Assembly: GCF_002909235.1 (NCBI RefSeq)
Contig: NZ_PHQQ01000011.1
Coordinates: 62,001 to 126,000 of the forward strand
Length of the DNA stretch: 64,000 nt
From: Arenibacter catalasegens
Lineage (GTDB): Bacteria; Bacteroidota; Bacteroidia; Flavobacteriales; Flavobacteriaceae
Direction of reading: 5' to 3'
Each line of letters starts with the position of its first letter. The first letter of the stretch is position 1. Below, in pieces: positions 53,770 to 62,779 of this stretch. The translations under genes and the position numbers were made by a program. Under the pieces are notes generated by a model. The model saw only the letters and a program-made list of their open reading frames with translations, had not been told where the DNA came from and did no database searches.

Positions 53770-54465
53770 ATGAGTATAGTATTACAATCAGCTAAAAGAT
53801 TAGTTATGACTTTTTTTGTTTTGCCCTTATCTCTTTTTGCACAGCAAGAGGATAAGGGCAACTGGCTGATGTATTTCGGGACGAACAAGATTAGTGATAA
53901 GTTCAGCGTTCATACGGAAATACAGTATAGAAACCATACCCTTGCTCCGGTGAACATCGAGCAATTATTGTTACGTACTGGATTGAACTATCATTTTTCT
54001 GATAAGGCATTTGTATCAGCAGGATATGCATATATCCCTTCGTATGTTTTTGAATCAGAACAAAAATCTCCGGAAACCGAAGAACATCGTATTTGGCAAC
54101 AATTCATTTTGACCAATATTATCGGAAGGGTAAGATTTGAACATCGCTACCGGGTCGAGCAACGTTGGGTGAGCAATGATTTTAGAAACAGGTTCCGTTA
54201 CCGCTTAATGCTATTTGTCCCATTGAACAAGCCTAAAATTGAAGAAGGAAGTTTGTTTTTAGGATTGTATGATGAGATTTTTGTAAACACAGAAGAGGCA
54301 TTTTTTGACAGAAATAGACTGTATGGAGCTTTGGGTTATCAATTTAGCAAAACTACAAGTGTACAGGCAGGAGTACTGCATCAACAAGTGAATGATTTTG
54401 GAAAATGGTACTTGCAATTTGCACTGGTTTTGAACCTTGATCTCAGAAAAACTGAAAATCAATAA
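53770..54465 (+). CDS. DUF2490 outer-membrane protein
   Basis: A 231-residue exported protein with signal peptide 'RLVMTFFVLPLSLFAQ'. Beta-strand pattern of DUF2490: 'GNWLMYFGTNKISDKFSVHTEIQYRNHTL', 'LRTGLNYHFSDKAFVSAGYAYIPSY', 'RFRYRLMLFVPLNK' and the end 'GKWYLQFALVLNLDLRKTENQ'. It is a predicted outer-membrane barrel. Its position between the carbonic anhydrase and SulP genes suggests a pore that serves anion entry. A second copy of its C-terminal codons survives downstream of SulP (56485-56535). Confidence 0.88.
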   Translation: MSIVLQSAKRLVMTFFVLPLSLFAQQEDKGNWLMYFGTNKISDKFSVHTEIQYRNHTLAPVNIEQLLLRTGLNYHFSDKAFVSAGYAYIPSYVFESEQKSPETEEHRIWQQFILTNIIGRVRFEHRYRVEQRWVSNDFRNRFRYRLMLFVPLNKPKIEEGSLFLGLYDEIFVNTEEAFFDRNRLYGALGYQFSKTTSVQAGVLHQQVNDFGKWYLQFALVLNLDLRKTENQ

Positions 54466-54563
54466 ATATTAAGCGCCTAAACAAGTCATTGAGAATGATA
54501 CTAAGATGCATTTGAACGACTTTTAAGTATCGGATTTTAATTCTAACATAAAGAAATAAAAAA

Positions 54564-56429
54564 ATGAACAAACTATTTGATTTCAAACATTTTAAGGGCG
54601 ATATGTTCGGTGGTATCACTGCCGGTATAGTTGCCTTGCCATTGGCATTGGCTTTTGGAGTAAGTTCAGGGCTGGGCCCGAGCGCCGGACTTTATGGCGC
54701 CATCTTTATTAGTTTTTTTGCCGCCCTTTTTGGAGGGACCAACACCCAAATTTCTGGGCCTACCGCCCCTATGACAGCAGTTAGTATGGTCGTAATCGCA
54801 GGAATAGTTGCCACATTTGATGGGGATGTTTCCAAGGCCTTGCCCGTTATATTGACTATATTTCTATTGGCTGGATTAATACAAATAGGTTTGGGATTAA
54901 TAGGCTTGGGAAAATACATTAAATATATTCCTTATCCCGTTGTTTCTGGATTTATGACCGCTATAGGTGTTATAATTTTGGTTACCCAAATTTTACCTTC
55001 TCTTGGTTATTACCCTAAAGAGGATACCGAGTTCGTGAATCAATTTAAACCCTATGCAGAAGAGATCATTCTGGACAATATCTTAAAAGAAGAAGCTGGA
55101 GAGGGTATTTTGGTTTTGGAAGATTTTAGAGAAACTATAAAACGAGCTGAACAAATAACCGAATCACAGATTCTGGTAGAATCACAAGCCTTGGCCGGCA
55201 ATGAAGCCTCGGGGGTATTGGGTGCTATAAAAGTGTTGCCAAGAGCCTTAAAAAACATTAGTTGGTTGGAGGTGATGTTGGCATTGGGAACTATTATTAT
55301 CATTTATGGGTTTAAGCGTATAACTATGGCAGTTCCAAGTACGTTGGTAGCGCTTTTGGTTATGTCAGGAATAGCAATAGGTTTTAAATTAAATTATAGG
55401 CCCATTGAAGAGATACCAAGTGGTTTGCCCATACCTAATCTAGGGATTTTTACTGATTTTAGTTTTAATAATATTTCTCCATTTATTTTTACTGCACTGA
55501 CCTTAGCACTTTTGGGAGCAATAGATTCATTGTTGACTTCGGTGGTGGCCGATAACATGACTAAAACAAAACACAATCCTAACAAAGAATTGGTCGGGCA
55601 AGGTATAGGCAACAGCATTGCAGCTGTTTTTGGAGGCATTCCGGGCGCAGGTGCCACGATTAGAACCGTGGTGAATATTAATTCAGGAGGAAAAACTAGA
55701 TTGTCAGGAATGATGTCAGGTGTTTTGCTCCTGGTTATTCTACTATTGTTAGGACCAATCGCTTCTCAAATTCCTGCAGCTGTTTTGGCTGGCATATTAA
55801 TAACCGTTGGTATTGGAGTAATGGATTATAAAGGTCTAAAAGCAATACCATATGTACCTAAGACGGAGGTTATCATAATGTTGATTGTTTTAGTGCTCTC
55901 ATCAGTATGGAACTTGGTTTATGCCGTTGGAATAGGCTTGGTAATAGCATCCTTGATGTTTATGAAAAAGATCGGGGATTTAACGGCCGAACGCTCAGGC
56001 GTAATGTCGCTTGATAGGTCAAAAGCATGGTCAGATGAAACGAATTTTCCAAAAAATCTAAAAGAGGAAGTTTTTATTAAACACATTAGAGGACCATTGT
56101 TTTTTGGTTCTACAAGTTATTTTCAACAGTTGGCCAATCAAATCCCCGACACTGCCTCTACGGTAATCATACGTATGGGCCGAATGCAGTATATTGACCA
56201 AACTGGTCTATATGTCATGGAAGATGTTCTAGTCGATTTGGTTAAACAGGGTAAAAAGGTGTTGCTTGTAGATATTTTAAAGCAACCACGATATATGCTA
56301 GAGCGCATAGATATTATTCCTGATTTAGTCCCCAAAGAACAAATTTTTGATAGTTTTAAAGACTGCCTGATTTGGGTCAAGGAAAACGTAAAAGATGAAT
56401 TTGGACAGGAGAATGCCCTGAAAACATAG
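54564..56429 (+). CDS. SulP family anion (bicarbonate) transporter
   Basis: A 621-residue SulP protein. The membrane part (about 1-450) begins 'DMFGGITAGIVALPLALAFGVSSGLGPSAGLYGAIFISFFAALFGGTNTQISGPTAPM', the core transport motif, and has a soluble insertion at about 155-225. The C-terminal STAS domain is about 490-610 ('VIIRMGRMQYIDQTGLYVMEDVL'). SulP transporters move sulfate or bicarbonate; pairing with a carbonic anhydrase makes bicarbonate the best guess. The long insertion after helix 5 is common in Bacteroidota. It is 98 bases from DUF2490. Confidence 0.93.
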   Translation: MNKLFDFKHFKGDMFGGITAGIVALPLALAFGVSSGLGPSAGLYGAIFISFFAALFGGTNTQISGPTAPMTAVSMVVIAGIVATFDGDVSKALPVILTIFLLAGLIQIGLGLIGLGKYIKYIPYPVVSGFMTAIGVIILVTQILPSLGYYPKEDTEFVNQFKPYAEEIILDNILKEEAGEGILVLEDFRETIKRAEQITESQILVESQALAGNEASGVLGAIKVLPRALKNISWLEVMLALGTIIIIYGFKRITMAVPSTLVALLVMSGIAIGFKLNYRPIEEIPSGLPIPNLGIFTDFSFNNISPFIFTALTLALLGAIDSLLTSVVADNMTKTKHNPNKELVGQGIGNSIAAVFGGIPGAGATIRTVVNINSGGKTRLSGMMSGVLLLVILLLLGPIASQIPAAVLAGILITVGIGVMDYKGLKAIPYVPKTEVIIMLIVLVLSSVWNLVYAVGIGLVIASLMFMKKIGDLTAERSGVMSLDRSKAWSDETNFPKNLKEEVFIKHIRGPLFFGSTSYFQQLANQIPDTASTVIIRMGRMQYIDQTGLYVMEDVLVDLVKQGKKVLLVDILKQPRYMLERIDIIPDLVPKEQIFDSFKDCLIWVKENVKDEFGQENALKT

Positions 56430-56484
56430 AATAAAGAAGTGTAATGGATTCATAAACGGTAGCTTGTGAAAATGACACTTTTAA

Positions 56485-56535
56485 TTTGAGTTGCTTCTAA
56501 ACTTTGATCTCAGAAAATCCAAAGATGAGTGTTAA
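56485..56535 (+). pseudogene. Scar of a second DUF2490 gene (C terminus)
   Basis: The last 16 codons read 'FELLLNFDLRKSKDEC' and a TAA stop, closely parallel to the end of the intact DUF2490 gene ('FALVLNLDLRKTENQ'). The DNA shares 'TTGATCTCAGAAAA' exactly. In front of it the frame has stops. It is the remnant of a duplicated gene, now between SulP and the IS element. Confidence 0.65.
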
Positions 56536-56601
56536 ATTAAACAATACAATATGAGAAATTCAATATTTTTTTAAGGACTATCTCATAAAGTGTGTAAATA
56601 G

Positions 56602-56631
56602 AAAATAGCTGGGGCATGCCCCAGCTATTTT
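56602..56631 (+). terminator. Perfect 30-bp palindrome before the transposase
   Basis: A perfect palindrome centred on 56616/56617, with GC-rich core AGCTGGGGCATGCCCCAGCT, followed by further T residues. In RNA it is a strong terminator. It lies 28 bases before the transposase ATG, inside the IS, and should stop read-in from outside promoters. Confidence 0.75.
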
Positions 56632-56659
56632 TTTGTTTAATTTTAAATATTTACACATT

Positions 56660-57859
56660 ATGAAAAAAGAAGAATTATTCGACGATGAGTTTCTAAAACA
56701 GTTCAAGACCGGGGATGAGCTCAACGGTTTTTTAAAGGAACTCCAAAAACGTGGTATCGAGAAGATGCTAGAGGGAGAGTTGGATGGTCATTTGGATTAT
56801 GACAAGCACCAAAAATCAAATCAGAGCAATTCCCGAAACGGGTTTTCCAAGAAGAAGGTACGTACTTCTTTCGGGGAATCCGAAATAGCCGTACCAAGGG
56901 TCAGGGATGCTTCCTTTAACCCCATGATAGTGCCCAAACGTGGCAACATGGTCGACGGGATCGAGAACGTGATCGTATCGCTCTATGCCAAGGGGTTGAG
57001 CAACAGCGATATCGAAGAGCAAATAAGGGAGGTCTACAACTTTGATGTCTCCACTTCGACCATATCAAGGATTACGGACAAGGTATCGGGCGATATCGTA
57101 GCCTGGCAGAACCGCCCTCTGGAACCTGTCTACCTTATTGTTTGGATGGATGGCATTGTATTTAAGGTCCGTGAGAGCTCCAAGGTCATCAACAAGACCG
57201 TTTATATTGCCGTAGGGCTCCGCAGGGACGGTACAAAGGAAGTGATGGGACTTTGGCTCGGCAAGAACGAATCGGCCGCTTTCTGGATGAGCGTACTGAC
57301 CGATATCAGGGCGCGTGGCACCGAAGATATCCTTATTACGGCCACCGACAATCTCAATGGGTTTACGGACACCATCAAGAACGTATTCCCGGAATCCAAG
57401 ACCCAGATATGTGTGGTACATCAGATAAGAAATGCTTGCAGGTATGTGGTCTGGAAGGACAAAAAAGCATTTACCATTGATATGAAGCAAATTTACAACG
57501 CCCCTACCCAGGAGGGTGCCAAAGCGGCCCTGGACGACTATGCAGGGCAATGGGAAAACAAGTATTCCTATGTCATAAAAAGTTGGAGGGACAACTGGCA
57601 GAAACTCACCGTATTCTTCGAGTTTCCCTTGGAGATCCGTAAGATCATCTATACGACCAATCTTATAGAGAACCTCAATGGAAAGATAAGAAAGTACACC
57701 AAGAACAAACTTTCGTTCCCTACCGATGATGCGGTGATGAAATCCGTATATTTGGCAACAAGGGAAGCGACCAAGAAATGGTCAATGCCCATCAGGAACT
57801 GGGGCATTATTTTAAATCAGTTCCTTACGATCCCTGCCCGTCCGGTCAGGCGGGTATGA
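56660..57859 (+). CDS. IS256 family transposase
   Basis: About 399 residues from ATG 56660 (a longer reading begins at 56633 inside the hairpin and is unlikely). The DDE residues are the Asp in '[11 protein letters not shown]', the Asp in '[10 protein letters not shown]' and the Glu in '[17 protein letters not shown]', all typical of the Mutator-like IS256 transposases (PF00872), with 'CVVHQIRNA' between them. Length is normal and no frameshift is seen, so it is probably active. Codon use is GC-richer than in its neighbours. Confidence 0.95.
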   Translation: MKKEELFDDEFLKQFKTGDELNGFLKELQKRGIEKMLEGELDGHLDYDKHQKSNQSNSRNGFSKKKVRTSFGESEIAVPRVRDASFNPMIVPKRGNMVDGIENVIVSLYAKGLSNSDIEEQIREVYNFDVSTSTISRITDKVSGDIVAWQNRPLEPVYLIVWMDGIVFKVRESSKVINKTVYIAVGLRRDGTKEVMGLWLGKNESAAFWMSVLTDIRARGTEDILITATDNLNGFTDTIKNVFPESKTQICVVHQIRNACRYVVWKDKKAFTIDMKQIYNAPTQEGAKAALDDYAGQWENKYSYVIKSWRDNWQKLTVFFEFPLEIRKIIYTTNLIENLNGKIRKYTKNKLSFPTDDAVMKSVYLATREATKKWSMPIRNWGIILNQFLTIPARPVRRV

Positions 57860-57863
57860 AAAA

Positions 57864-57894
57864 AGGGTCAGACTTTAAATAAAAGTCAAACCCT
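57864..57894 (+). terminator. Terminator at the right end of the IS
   Basis: Stem AGGGT-CA-GACTTT / AAAGTC-AA-ACCCT with an internal mismatch and loop, followed shortly by TTATTTTT. It lies directly behind the transposase stop. Confidence 0.65.
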
Positions 57895-57936
57895 AGTTAT
57901 TTTTAACTTACACAGTTTGCGGGATAGTGTCTTATT

Positions 57937-59049
57937 TTAAGAACTAGTAGTTCCTTTGAATAATTCTTTCAGTTTCTCCTTTAAATTATCGCCCCTTAAA
58001 TATCGAGCGATTATTGTTCCATTTTCATCTATAAGAAAGTTTTCCGGTATAGCATCAATACCATAGATCAAGGCGGCTTCATTTTGCATACCGTTCAAAT
58101 CACTGACGTTTTGCCAAATCAGACTGTCCTTTTCAATAGCACCTAACCACTTTTCCTTATTGGTATCCAATGAAACGTTCAGGATAACGAACCCTTTATC
58201 TTTGTACAGTTTATATTCTTGTACCAATTCGGGGTTGAACTCCCTACAAGGCCCACATGAGGAAGACCAAAATTCCAGCAGGGTATATTTCCCTAAGATT
58301 TCGGATAATCTTATGGTATCTCGTTTGGTATTTTGTTGCTCAAAATCTACAAATTTTTCCCCGACTTTTGGATTTTTATTAACTTCTATAAATTTCGCTA
58401 TCGCTTTGCCCTCTTTCGTTGTTTGCAACTCCTTGTTCAGTAGGGAAAACACTTTGCTCGTTTCCACGGCACCCAACCTTCTCATGGCAAAACCTTCCAA
58501 GGCCGTGAGACTCTCATAGGAATCGGGATAATCCTTAATGAAACCTTTGGTGATTTCCGCCAATTCATCCACCATTTGTTCGTTGAGGGCAAAAAGCGAA
58601 TCCATGTTGCTTTCGGTCACCATATCGCCAAGTTTTTCCATTTCTTTATTGATCGAGTCTTGACGTTCTACAAGTAGTTCCGCATCCATCTGTGTTTTGG
58701 AACCGGTTATTTTACTATTGTAAAAATTGCCTTTTTCCCCTGTAATATCGATTGTTTTGTTCTCCAACCAGAACATTCTTCCGTCCCTAGTGCTTTCAAT
58801 TCTCAACATAACCCTTCTGGGCCTTTCAACTTTTCCCTTAAACTGAAATTTCTCATTCAATACTATTGTCCAATCCAAAATTGAATCCATATCAAGATAC
58901 ATTACAACTTTGGTACTATCGGGCATATTCTTTATAAGCCCGTTAACCGAATAGGCATCTGTAGTACGACCTTCTCGGCAAGAAGTAGCTATTAATATCG
59001 GAATAAGAACTAGGCCAATACACTTTATGATCGATTGATTTGCTCGCAT
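57937..59049 (-). CDS. TlpA-like thioredoxin lipoprotein with DUF4369
   Basis: A 370-residue lipoprotein (signal to 'LVLIPILIATSC', lipid Cys23). Residues about 30-130 form a DUF4369 domain ('YSVNGLIKNMPDSTKVVMYLDMDS'), 130-225 a helical region, and 235-365 a TlpA/AhpC-type thioredoxin domain with the active site 'EFWSSSCGPCREFNPELV' (Cys-Gly-Pro-Cys). Such proteins reduce disulfides or act in cytochrome maturation in the periplasm; DUF4369 fusions are typical for Bacteroidota. The gene ends right at the IS right end, without damage to its coding part. Confidence 0.9.
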   Translation of the reverse strand: MRANQSIIKCIGLVLIPILIATSCREGRTTDAYSVNGLIKNMPDSTKVVMYLDMDSILDWTIVLNEKFQFKGKVERPRRVMLRIESTRDGRMFWLENKTIDITGEKGNFYNSKITGSKTQMDAELLVERQDSINKEMEKLGDMVTESNMDSLFALNEQMVDELAEITKGFIKDYPDSYESLTALEGFAMRRLGAVETSKVFSLLNKELQTTKEGKAIAKFIEVNKNPKVGEKFVDFEQQNTKRDTIRLSEILGKYTLLEFWSSSCGPCREFNPELVQEYKLYKDKGFVILNVSLDTNKEKWLGAIEKDSLIWQNVSDLNGMQNEAALIYGIDAIPENFLIDENGTIIARYLRGDNLKEKLKELFKGTTSS

Positions 59050-59197
59050 ATAAATTGTTTAAAAATATTAAGTCCTTTCCATTCCAAATATACAGGATAA
59101 AAAGTACATAATAATTTACTTGTTAATTGCCATATTGGCCTCATCGGAAAAAAGGGAGAAAATGTTCATTAGTCCAGAAAATGGTTGGTCTCATTAA

Positions 59198-59815
59198 TTA
59201 TTCCCACAGCTTTTCAAAGCGCTTGCCTACGACTCATGTATAATGTGCGGTATGCTTTGGGTCACTATGTCCGAGGTAATCTTGAATCAACCGAAGGTCG
59301 TATCCTTTATTGGTCAGATAGAATCCACAAGAGTGCCTTAATGTATGAGGATGAACGTTTTCCAATTTTGCTTTAATTGCAGCAACCTTAACAATATAAT
59401 TGACCGCGTGCCTTGACAACGGCAATCCTCTCTCATTCACAAATAGCCAAGGAAGATTATCTTTTCTGGAATTGAGGAATCGTTTTATGGCACTAAGTAC
59501 ATCTTCGGATATAGGATGTTCTACTGAAAGTCCGCTTTTGAGCCTATTTACCCAAATTCTAGACTCTTGTATGTTAACGTCGGATTTTTTGATGGCAGTC
59601 GCTTCACTTACCTGGAGACCATGCCGATAAATCGTTAAAAGTAAAAGGTAGTTCCTTTTGGGGTATCTGGTTTTTTTTGAAGCCTCCAAAATTAATTCGA
59701 TTTCGGCATCTCTTAAAAAGTCCTTCGCCCTTTCATGGGCATTGGTAGTCTCTTTTTTAGCCCTCTTTATATTTCGCCCGTTGGGCATGATTTTTGAATT
59801 ATCGATTAACTCCAC
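59198..59815 (-). pseudogene. Damaged tyrosine recombinase (FimB-like size)
   Basis: The open frame 59234-59815 (193 residues) is a phage-integrase catalytic domain: 'HTLRHSCGFYLTNKG' (HxxR), 'YLGHSDPKHTAHYT' (His and nucleophile Tyr), and a Lys in 'VNRLKSGL'. Two defects are seen. The first catalytic Arg, normally in 'GLRVSEA', is Gln (CAG) in 'YRHGLQVSEA'. Behind 'HYT' a TGA stop sits where an Arg codon (CGA) is expected, and the frame continues as 'VVGKRFEKLWE' to a TAA at 59198, a normal C terminus for this group. The enzyme is probably inactive or weak. No N-terminal arm-binding domain is present. Confidence 0.78.
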
Positions 59816-59838
59816 GGAATATAGTTCAAAAAATCGAT

Positions 59839-59870
59839 ACTCTTTACATAATACGGATTTTGTAAAGAGT
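59839..59870. repeat. Inverted repeat upstream of the recombinase
   Basis: ACTCTTTACA (59839-59848) and its exact reverse complement TGTAAAGAGT (59861-59870) are separated by 12 bases. It lies 24 bases before the recombinase start and could be a core recombination site or an operator. The rest of 59871-60149 shows no gene. Confidence 0.5.
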
Positions 59871-60149
59871 TTAAAAATGTCCCGTAGAAAGTAAATTACC
59901 GGAAATACAAAAAAGAGCGATAAATGGAACTCGAATCATTTATTTGAAACACGTTTCAAACGTAATCAGTAAAAAGTTTTATTGGATTAAAAAAAGTCAT
60001 TTCCATCGTCATGTCCTAACTTGAACATTTCGGGTAATAATTTAATGTATATACTTATTCTAGGTTCAGTTAAAATATTGATTTGTAAAAAATAAACGGT
60101 TAATATGAACTTTAAACTCTAAGTCATAAAAGTTTTACAATTATTTATG

Positions 60150-60188
60150 ATAGTATAACTTATATTTTAATTTATATCCTTATATTTG
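60150..60188 (+). promoter_or_regulatory. Promoter of the universal stress gene with ATAGT site
   Basis: A perfect -7 element TATATTTG lies at 60181-60188. The word ATAGTATAACT starts 31 bases before it, where the -33 element belongs. The same two words at the same 31-base distance occur before the Balon-like gene (62780 and 62811). The untranslated leader is about 160 bases long. Confidence 0.65.
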
Positions 60189-60355
60189 TATACAAGGTTT
60201 ACTAAAAAACACCAATCAATAGAGATTTGAAATTTAGGAAGTGAAATACCATATAGTAACATTTTGTTTCTGAAAACCTTAATTCCATGTTCGGGTATAT
60301 TCAGAACGTTGCCAAAAAAAGATTTTGGCCTATTAAATAATAAAACACAATCATT

Positions 60356-61492
60356 ATGAAACTACTTAAAAGAATGTTAGTATCAATTGACTTTAGCAAT
60401 TCTTCAGAAAATGTTTTGAAAAATTCAATAAAGTTTGCAAGGACATTTAAATCTGAAATAACGCTTATCCATATATTACCTGATTATATTGATGATGAGA
60501 AGGTGAGTCTTCTTGTAAAAAGTGCTGCATCTGCAAAACTAAATGAGCTAAGCGATAAAATTAAAGAGGAAGGAGTTGATATAGGTAAACCAATTCTAGA
60601 GTATGGAAATTATTGCGATAAAATTGTCAATGCTTCCGATAAAATAAATGCTAATTTGGTAGTCGTCGGTGCAGGTGAAAAATTAAAAAAGGACGCTTTT
60701 CAATTAGGTACAACAGCAGAAAAAATTATCAGGAAAAGTAACAAGCCCGTACTCGTAGTAAAAAATGATCAAACATCGGACATTCAGAATATCATTTGTC
60801 CTGTAGATTTTTCTGAAGAATCAAGTCGTGCGTTAAATAGTGCCATAACATTATCTCGTATGTTTAATGCAAAATTATTAATATTAAGCGTCTATACTTA
60901 TTTCCACCATACTTTTACCAAACTTGACCCAGTCAAAATAAATGAGCAAAGAAAGTTAGAACATGAAAAAAAATTAAATAAATTCTTAAAAGAATTTAAT
61001 CTTGTAGATATAAACGTTGTAAGGAAAATAGCTGGAGGTGAACCCGCTGAAGAAATACTCAAAACTATAAAGAAAAACGATTCTGATTTACTTATTATGG
61101 GAACAACAGGTAAGTCCGGCATCAGTAAGATTTTAATGGGTAGTGTGACCGAAAAAGTAACCAGGGAAGTTTTATGTTCATTTATCACTTTAAAAAATAA
61201 GGATATAATTAAATTAGAGATAGAATCTAAAATCCAAGATATTGAAAATCACTATGCTATAGCCCAAGAACTTTATGAAAAAGGTTTTTTTGAAGAATCT
61301 ATAAATCAATTTACGATTTGCCTTGGCATCAATTTCGCACACGTACCTTCATTAAAAGGTATTGCTAAGGTTTATGAAAAACTAGATGACATAGATAGTG
61401 CTAAAAGATACCGAGAAATGGTTAAAGATATTTTAGATCAAATGTGGAATTTGAAAATTGAACAAGAAGCACGTAAGCAAACAAAACAATAG
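60356..61492 (+). CDS. Tandem universal stress protein with helical tail
   Basis: A 378-residue cytoplasmic protein. Residues 1-140 and about 145-280 are two UspA domains; the second has the ATP-binding type loop 'LLIMGTTGKSGISKILMGSVTEKV' (G-x2-G-x9-G-[S/T]), and the first the related 'LVVVGAGEKLKKDAFQLGTTAEKII'. Residues about 290-378 form a helical tail similar to a TPR pair ('YAIAQELYEKGFFEESINQF', 'KGIAKVYEKLDDIDSAKRY'). UspA proteins are made in growth arrest and stress. It shares a promoter plan with the Balon-like gene, which suggests co-regulation. Confidence 0.92.
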   Translation: MKLLKRMLVSIDFSNSSENVLKNSIKFARTFKSEITLIHILPDYIDDEKVSLLVKSAASAKLNELSDKIKEEGVDIGKPILEYGNYCDKIVNASDKINANLVVVGAGEKLKKDAFQLGTTAEKIIRKSNKPVLVVKNDQTSDIQNIICPVDFSEESSRALNSAITLSRMFNAKLLILSVYTYFHHTFTKLDPVKINEQRKLEHEKKLNKFLKEFNLVDINVVRKIAGGEPAEEILKTIKKNDSDLLIMGTTGKSGISKILMGSVTEKVTREVLCSFITLKNKDIIKLEIESKIQDIENHYAIAQELYEKGFFEESINQFTICLGINFAHVPSLKGIAKVYEKLDDIDSAKRYREMVKDILDQMWNLKIEQEARKQTKQ

Positions 61493-61686
61493 ATAGGATC
61501 TACATTTTTGTTGATAGAAATTCTGTTTTCTAAATAAAAACTACTTGGAACAACTAATATATCTGATGTTCTTAAATATATAAAATTTATCTGACTTTAA
61601 ATTGTATGAATTTTATATATCTTACTTGGCAGAGAAATACGATACGAAACTTTATATAATTGTTGTGGCAATTTAAAAAGCAAAAG

Positions 61687-61992
61687 ATGTTATCAAATAG
61701 TAGAACCTTATTGGAGGATATTTCAGAAGCAAAACTCTATGGCTATTTGGAGGAGTTTATGTTCACAGATGGTAAATTAATTGGTAGAGTTAATAATAAA
61801 TCCTATCAAAAAGATGAGTGTGTCTTGATAGAATATTGCATTCACGAAGCAATGAGTGACCCTTCAGATCGATCTATTTTGTTCCTGATTGAATGTGTTG
61901 ATGGCACTAAAGGTTGTCTGAGCAGTGCCTATGGCATATATGCCGATTCAGAATTAATAGATTTTTGTTCATCACTAAAAAAGAAAAACTAA
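61687..61992 (+). CDS. Hypothetical small protein
   Basis: A 101-residue soluble protein from ATG 61687 (a TTG nine codons upstream is less likely). It shows a helical start 'SRTLLEDISEAKLYGYLEEFMF' and a beta-rich centre 'LIEYCIHEAMSDPSDRSILFLIECVDGTKGCLSSAYGIYAD' with three cysteines. I know no family. It lies between the universal stress gene and the second TetR gene, convergent with the latter, and has its own gap of 194 bases upstream. Possibly an island-specific stress protein. Confidence 0.7.
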   Translation: MLSNSRTLLEDISEAKLYGYLEEFMFTDGKLIGRVNNKSYQKDECVLIEYCIHEAMSDPSDRSILFLIECVDGTKGCLSSAYGIYADSELIDFCSSLKKKN

Positions 61993-62011
61993 ATTAAAAA
62001 GGCGAACGGAA

Positions 62012-62695
62012 TTATATTTCGTAATCCAATAATTTAGCCGAAAAATAATTTAACATTTTTTCTACTTGAGAATGTTTATTTTCCTCTTCTTTTATATCTG
62101 TGAGCTTTGGTAAATGCTTGGCAAAATAGAGGTGGTCATTGGACATTTCAAATAAGCTGCTGGCCAAAGCATATGGATACTCAAATTTGGGACTGATCTC
62201 TAAAATTACTTCGGCAACCCTTGTTATCAGTTGTTTGTAATTTTTAAAAAAACCTTTTCCGTTTTCCTTATCCACTTCTTTAGTTCTATAAGCTTTAGTT
62301 CCTTCCGCTATCACGATACTGTGAAGTTTGTTTTCGTCAATATACTCGGTGCTCGGATTATCCACAGATGCCGAAACAAATGAATTGATGATTATTTTAA
62401 GTTTTTTTTTCGGATCATCAATATTCACTGTATTTATTTTAATGAGATAGGCTACCCATTGCCAATACCAAGAAACCAAATAGATGAGCAATGAGTGTTT
62501 ATTTTCAAAATAACGATACACTGAAGCTTCCGTTGAGCCCATTTCCTGGGCCAGTTTCTTAAAGTTGAAAGCTTCAAAGCCCATTTCTTCAATCAACAAA
62601 ATACTGTGTTTTATAATGTTTCGTCCCAATGGGGAGTCCTGCGGATCTTTTAAATAGATGCCTTCATTCAGGGATATTCTAATTTCTACTGACAT
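62012..62695 (-). CDS. TetR family regulator (paralog 2)
   Basis: About 227 residues from ATG 62695; a longer reading from 62719 is unlikely because its start lies inside the -7 promoter element at 62717-62724. The HTH is 'IKHSILLIEEMGFEAFNFKKLAQEMGSTEASVYRYFENKHSLLIYLV' (about 27-73). It is closely related to the TetR protein at 51639-52307, with the same N-terminal 'IYLKDP' and C-terminal 'FAKHLPKLTDI' blocks. It is divergent from the Balon-like gene and separated from it by an ATAGT-ACTAT palindrome, so it likely represses that gene and itself. Confidence 0.9.
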   Translation of the reverse strand: MSVEIRISLNEGIYLKDPQDSPLGRNIIKHSILLIEEMGFEAFNFKKLAQEMGSTEASVYRYFENKHSLLIYLVSWYWQWVAYLIKINTVNIDDPKKKLKIIINSFVSASVDNPSTEYIDENKLHSIVIAEGTKAYRTKEVDKENGKGFFKNYKQLITRVAEVILEISPKFEYPYALASSLFEMSNDHLYFAKHLPKLTDIKEEENKHSQVEKMLNYFSAKLLDYEI

Positions 62696-62716
62696 AATTT
62701 CGAATATTATAATGAA

Positions 62717-62724
62717 CAAAGTTA
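62717..62724 (-). promoter_or_regulatory. Promoter (-7) of TetR gene 2
   Basis: On the minus strand TAACTTTG is a perfect TAnnTTTG element. Transcription would start near 62710, about 15 bases before the chosen ATG 62695. This decides against the longer reading of the TetR gene. Confidence 0.6.
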
Positions 62725-62779
62725 AACAATATAATATGAAAGTTATGCAATACTAATTTATATTTTTATTATTTATATA

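Larger units (their letters stand above)
56575..57931 (+). mobile_element. IS256 family insertion sequence
   Basis: About 1.36 kb. The ends are imperfect inverted repeats: left 'ACTATCTCATAAAGTGTGTAA' (near 56577) and right, read on the other strand, 'ACTATCCCGCAAACTGTGTAA'. The single gene is an IS256-type transposase. GC is clearly higher than in the flanks, a sign of recent arrival. The nine flanking bases are TTTTTTTAA on the left and TTATTTTAA on the right, one mismatch, so the target duplication is uncertain. Both ends carry hairpins. Confidence 0.88.

Noticed and set aside
57065-57550. 161-codon minus-strand frame opposite the transposase
   Set aside because: A by-product of the higher GC content of the IS; no protein family seen.
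56566-57940. Exact target-site duplication of the IS
   Set aside because: The nine bases on the two sides differ at one position in an AT-rich context, so I do not claim it.
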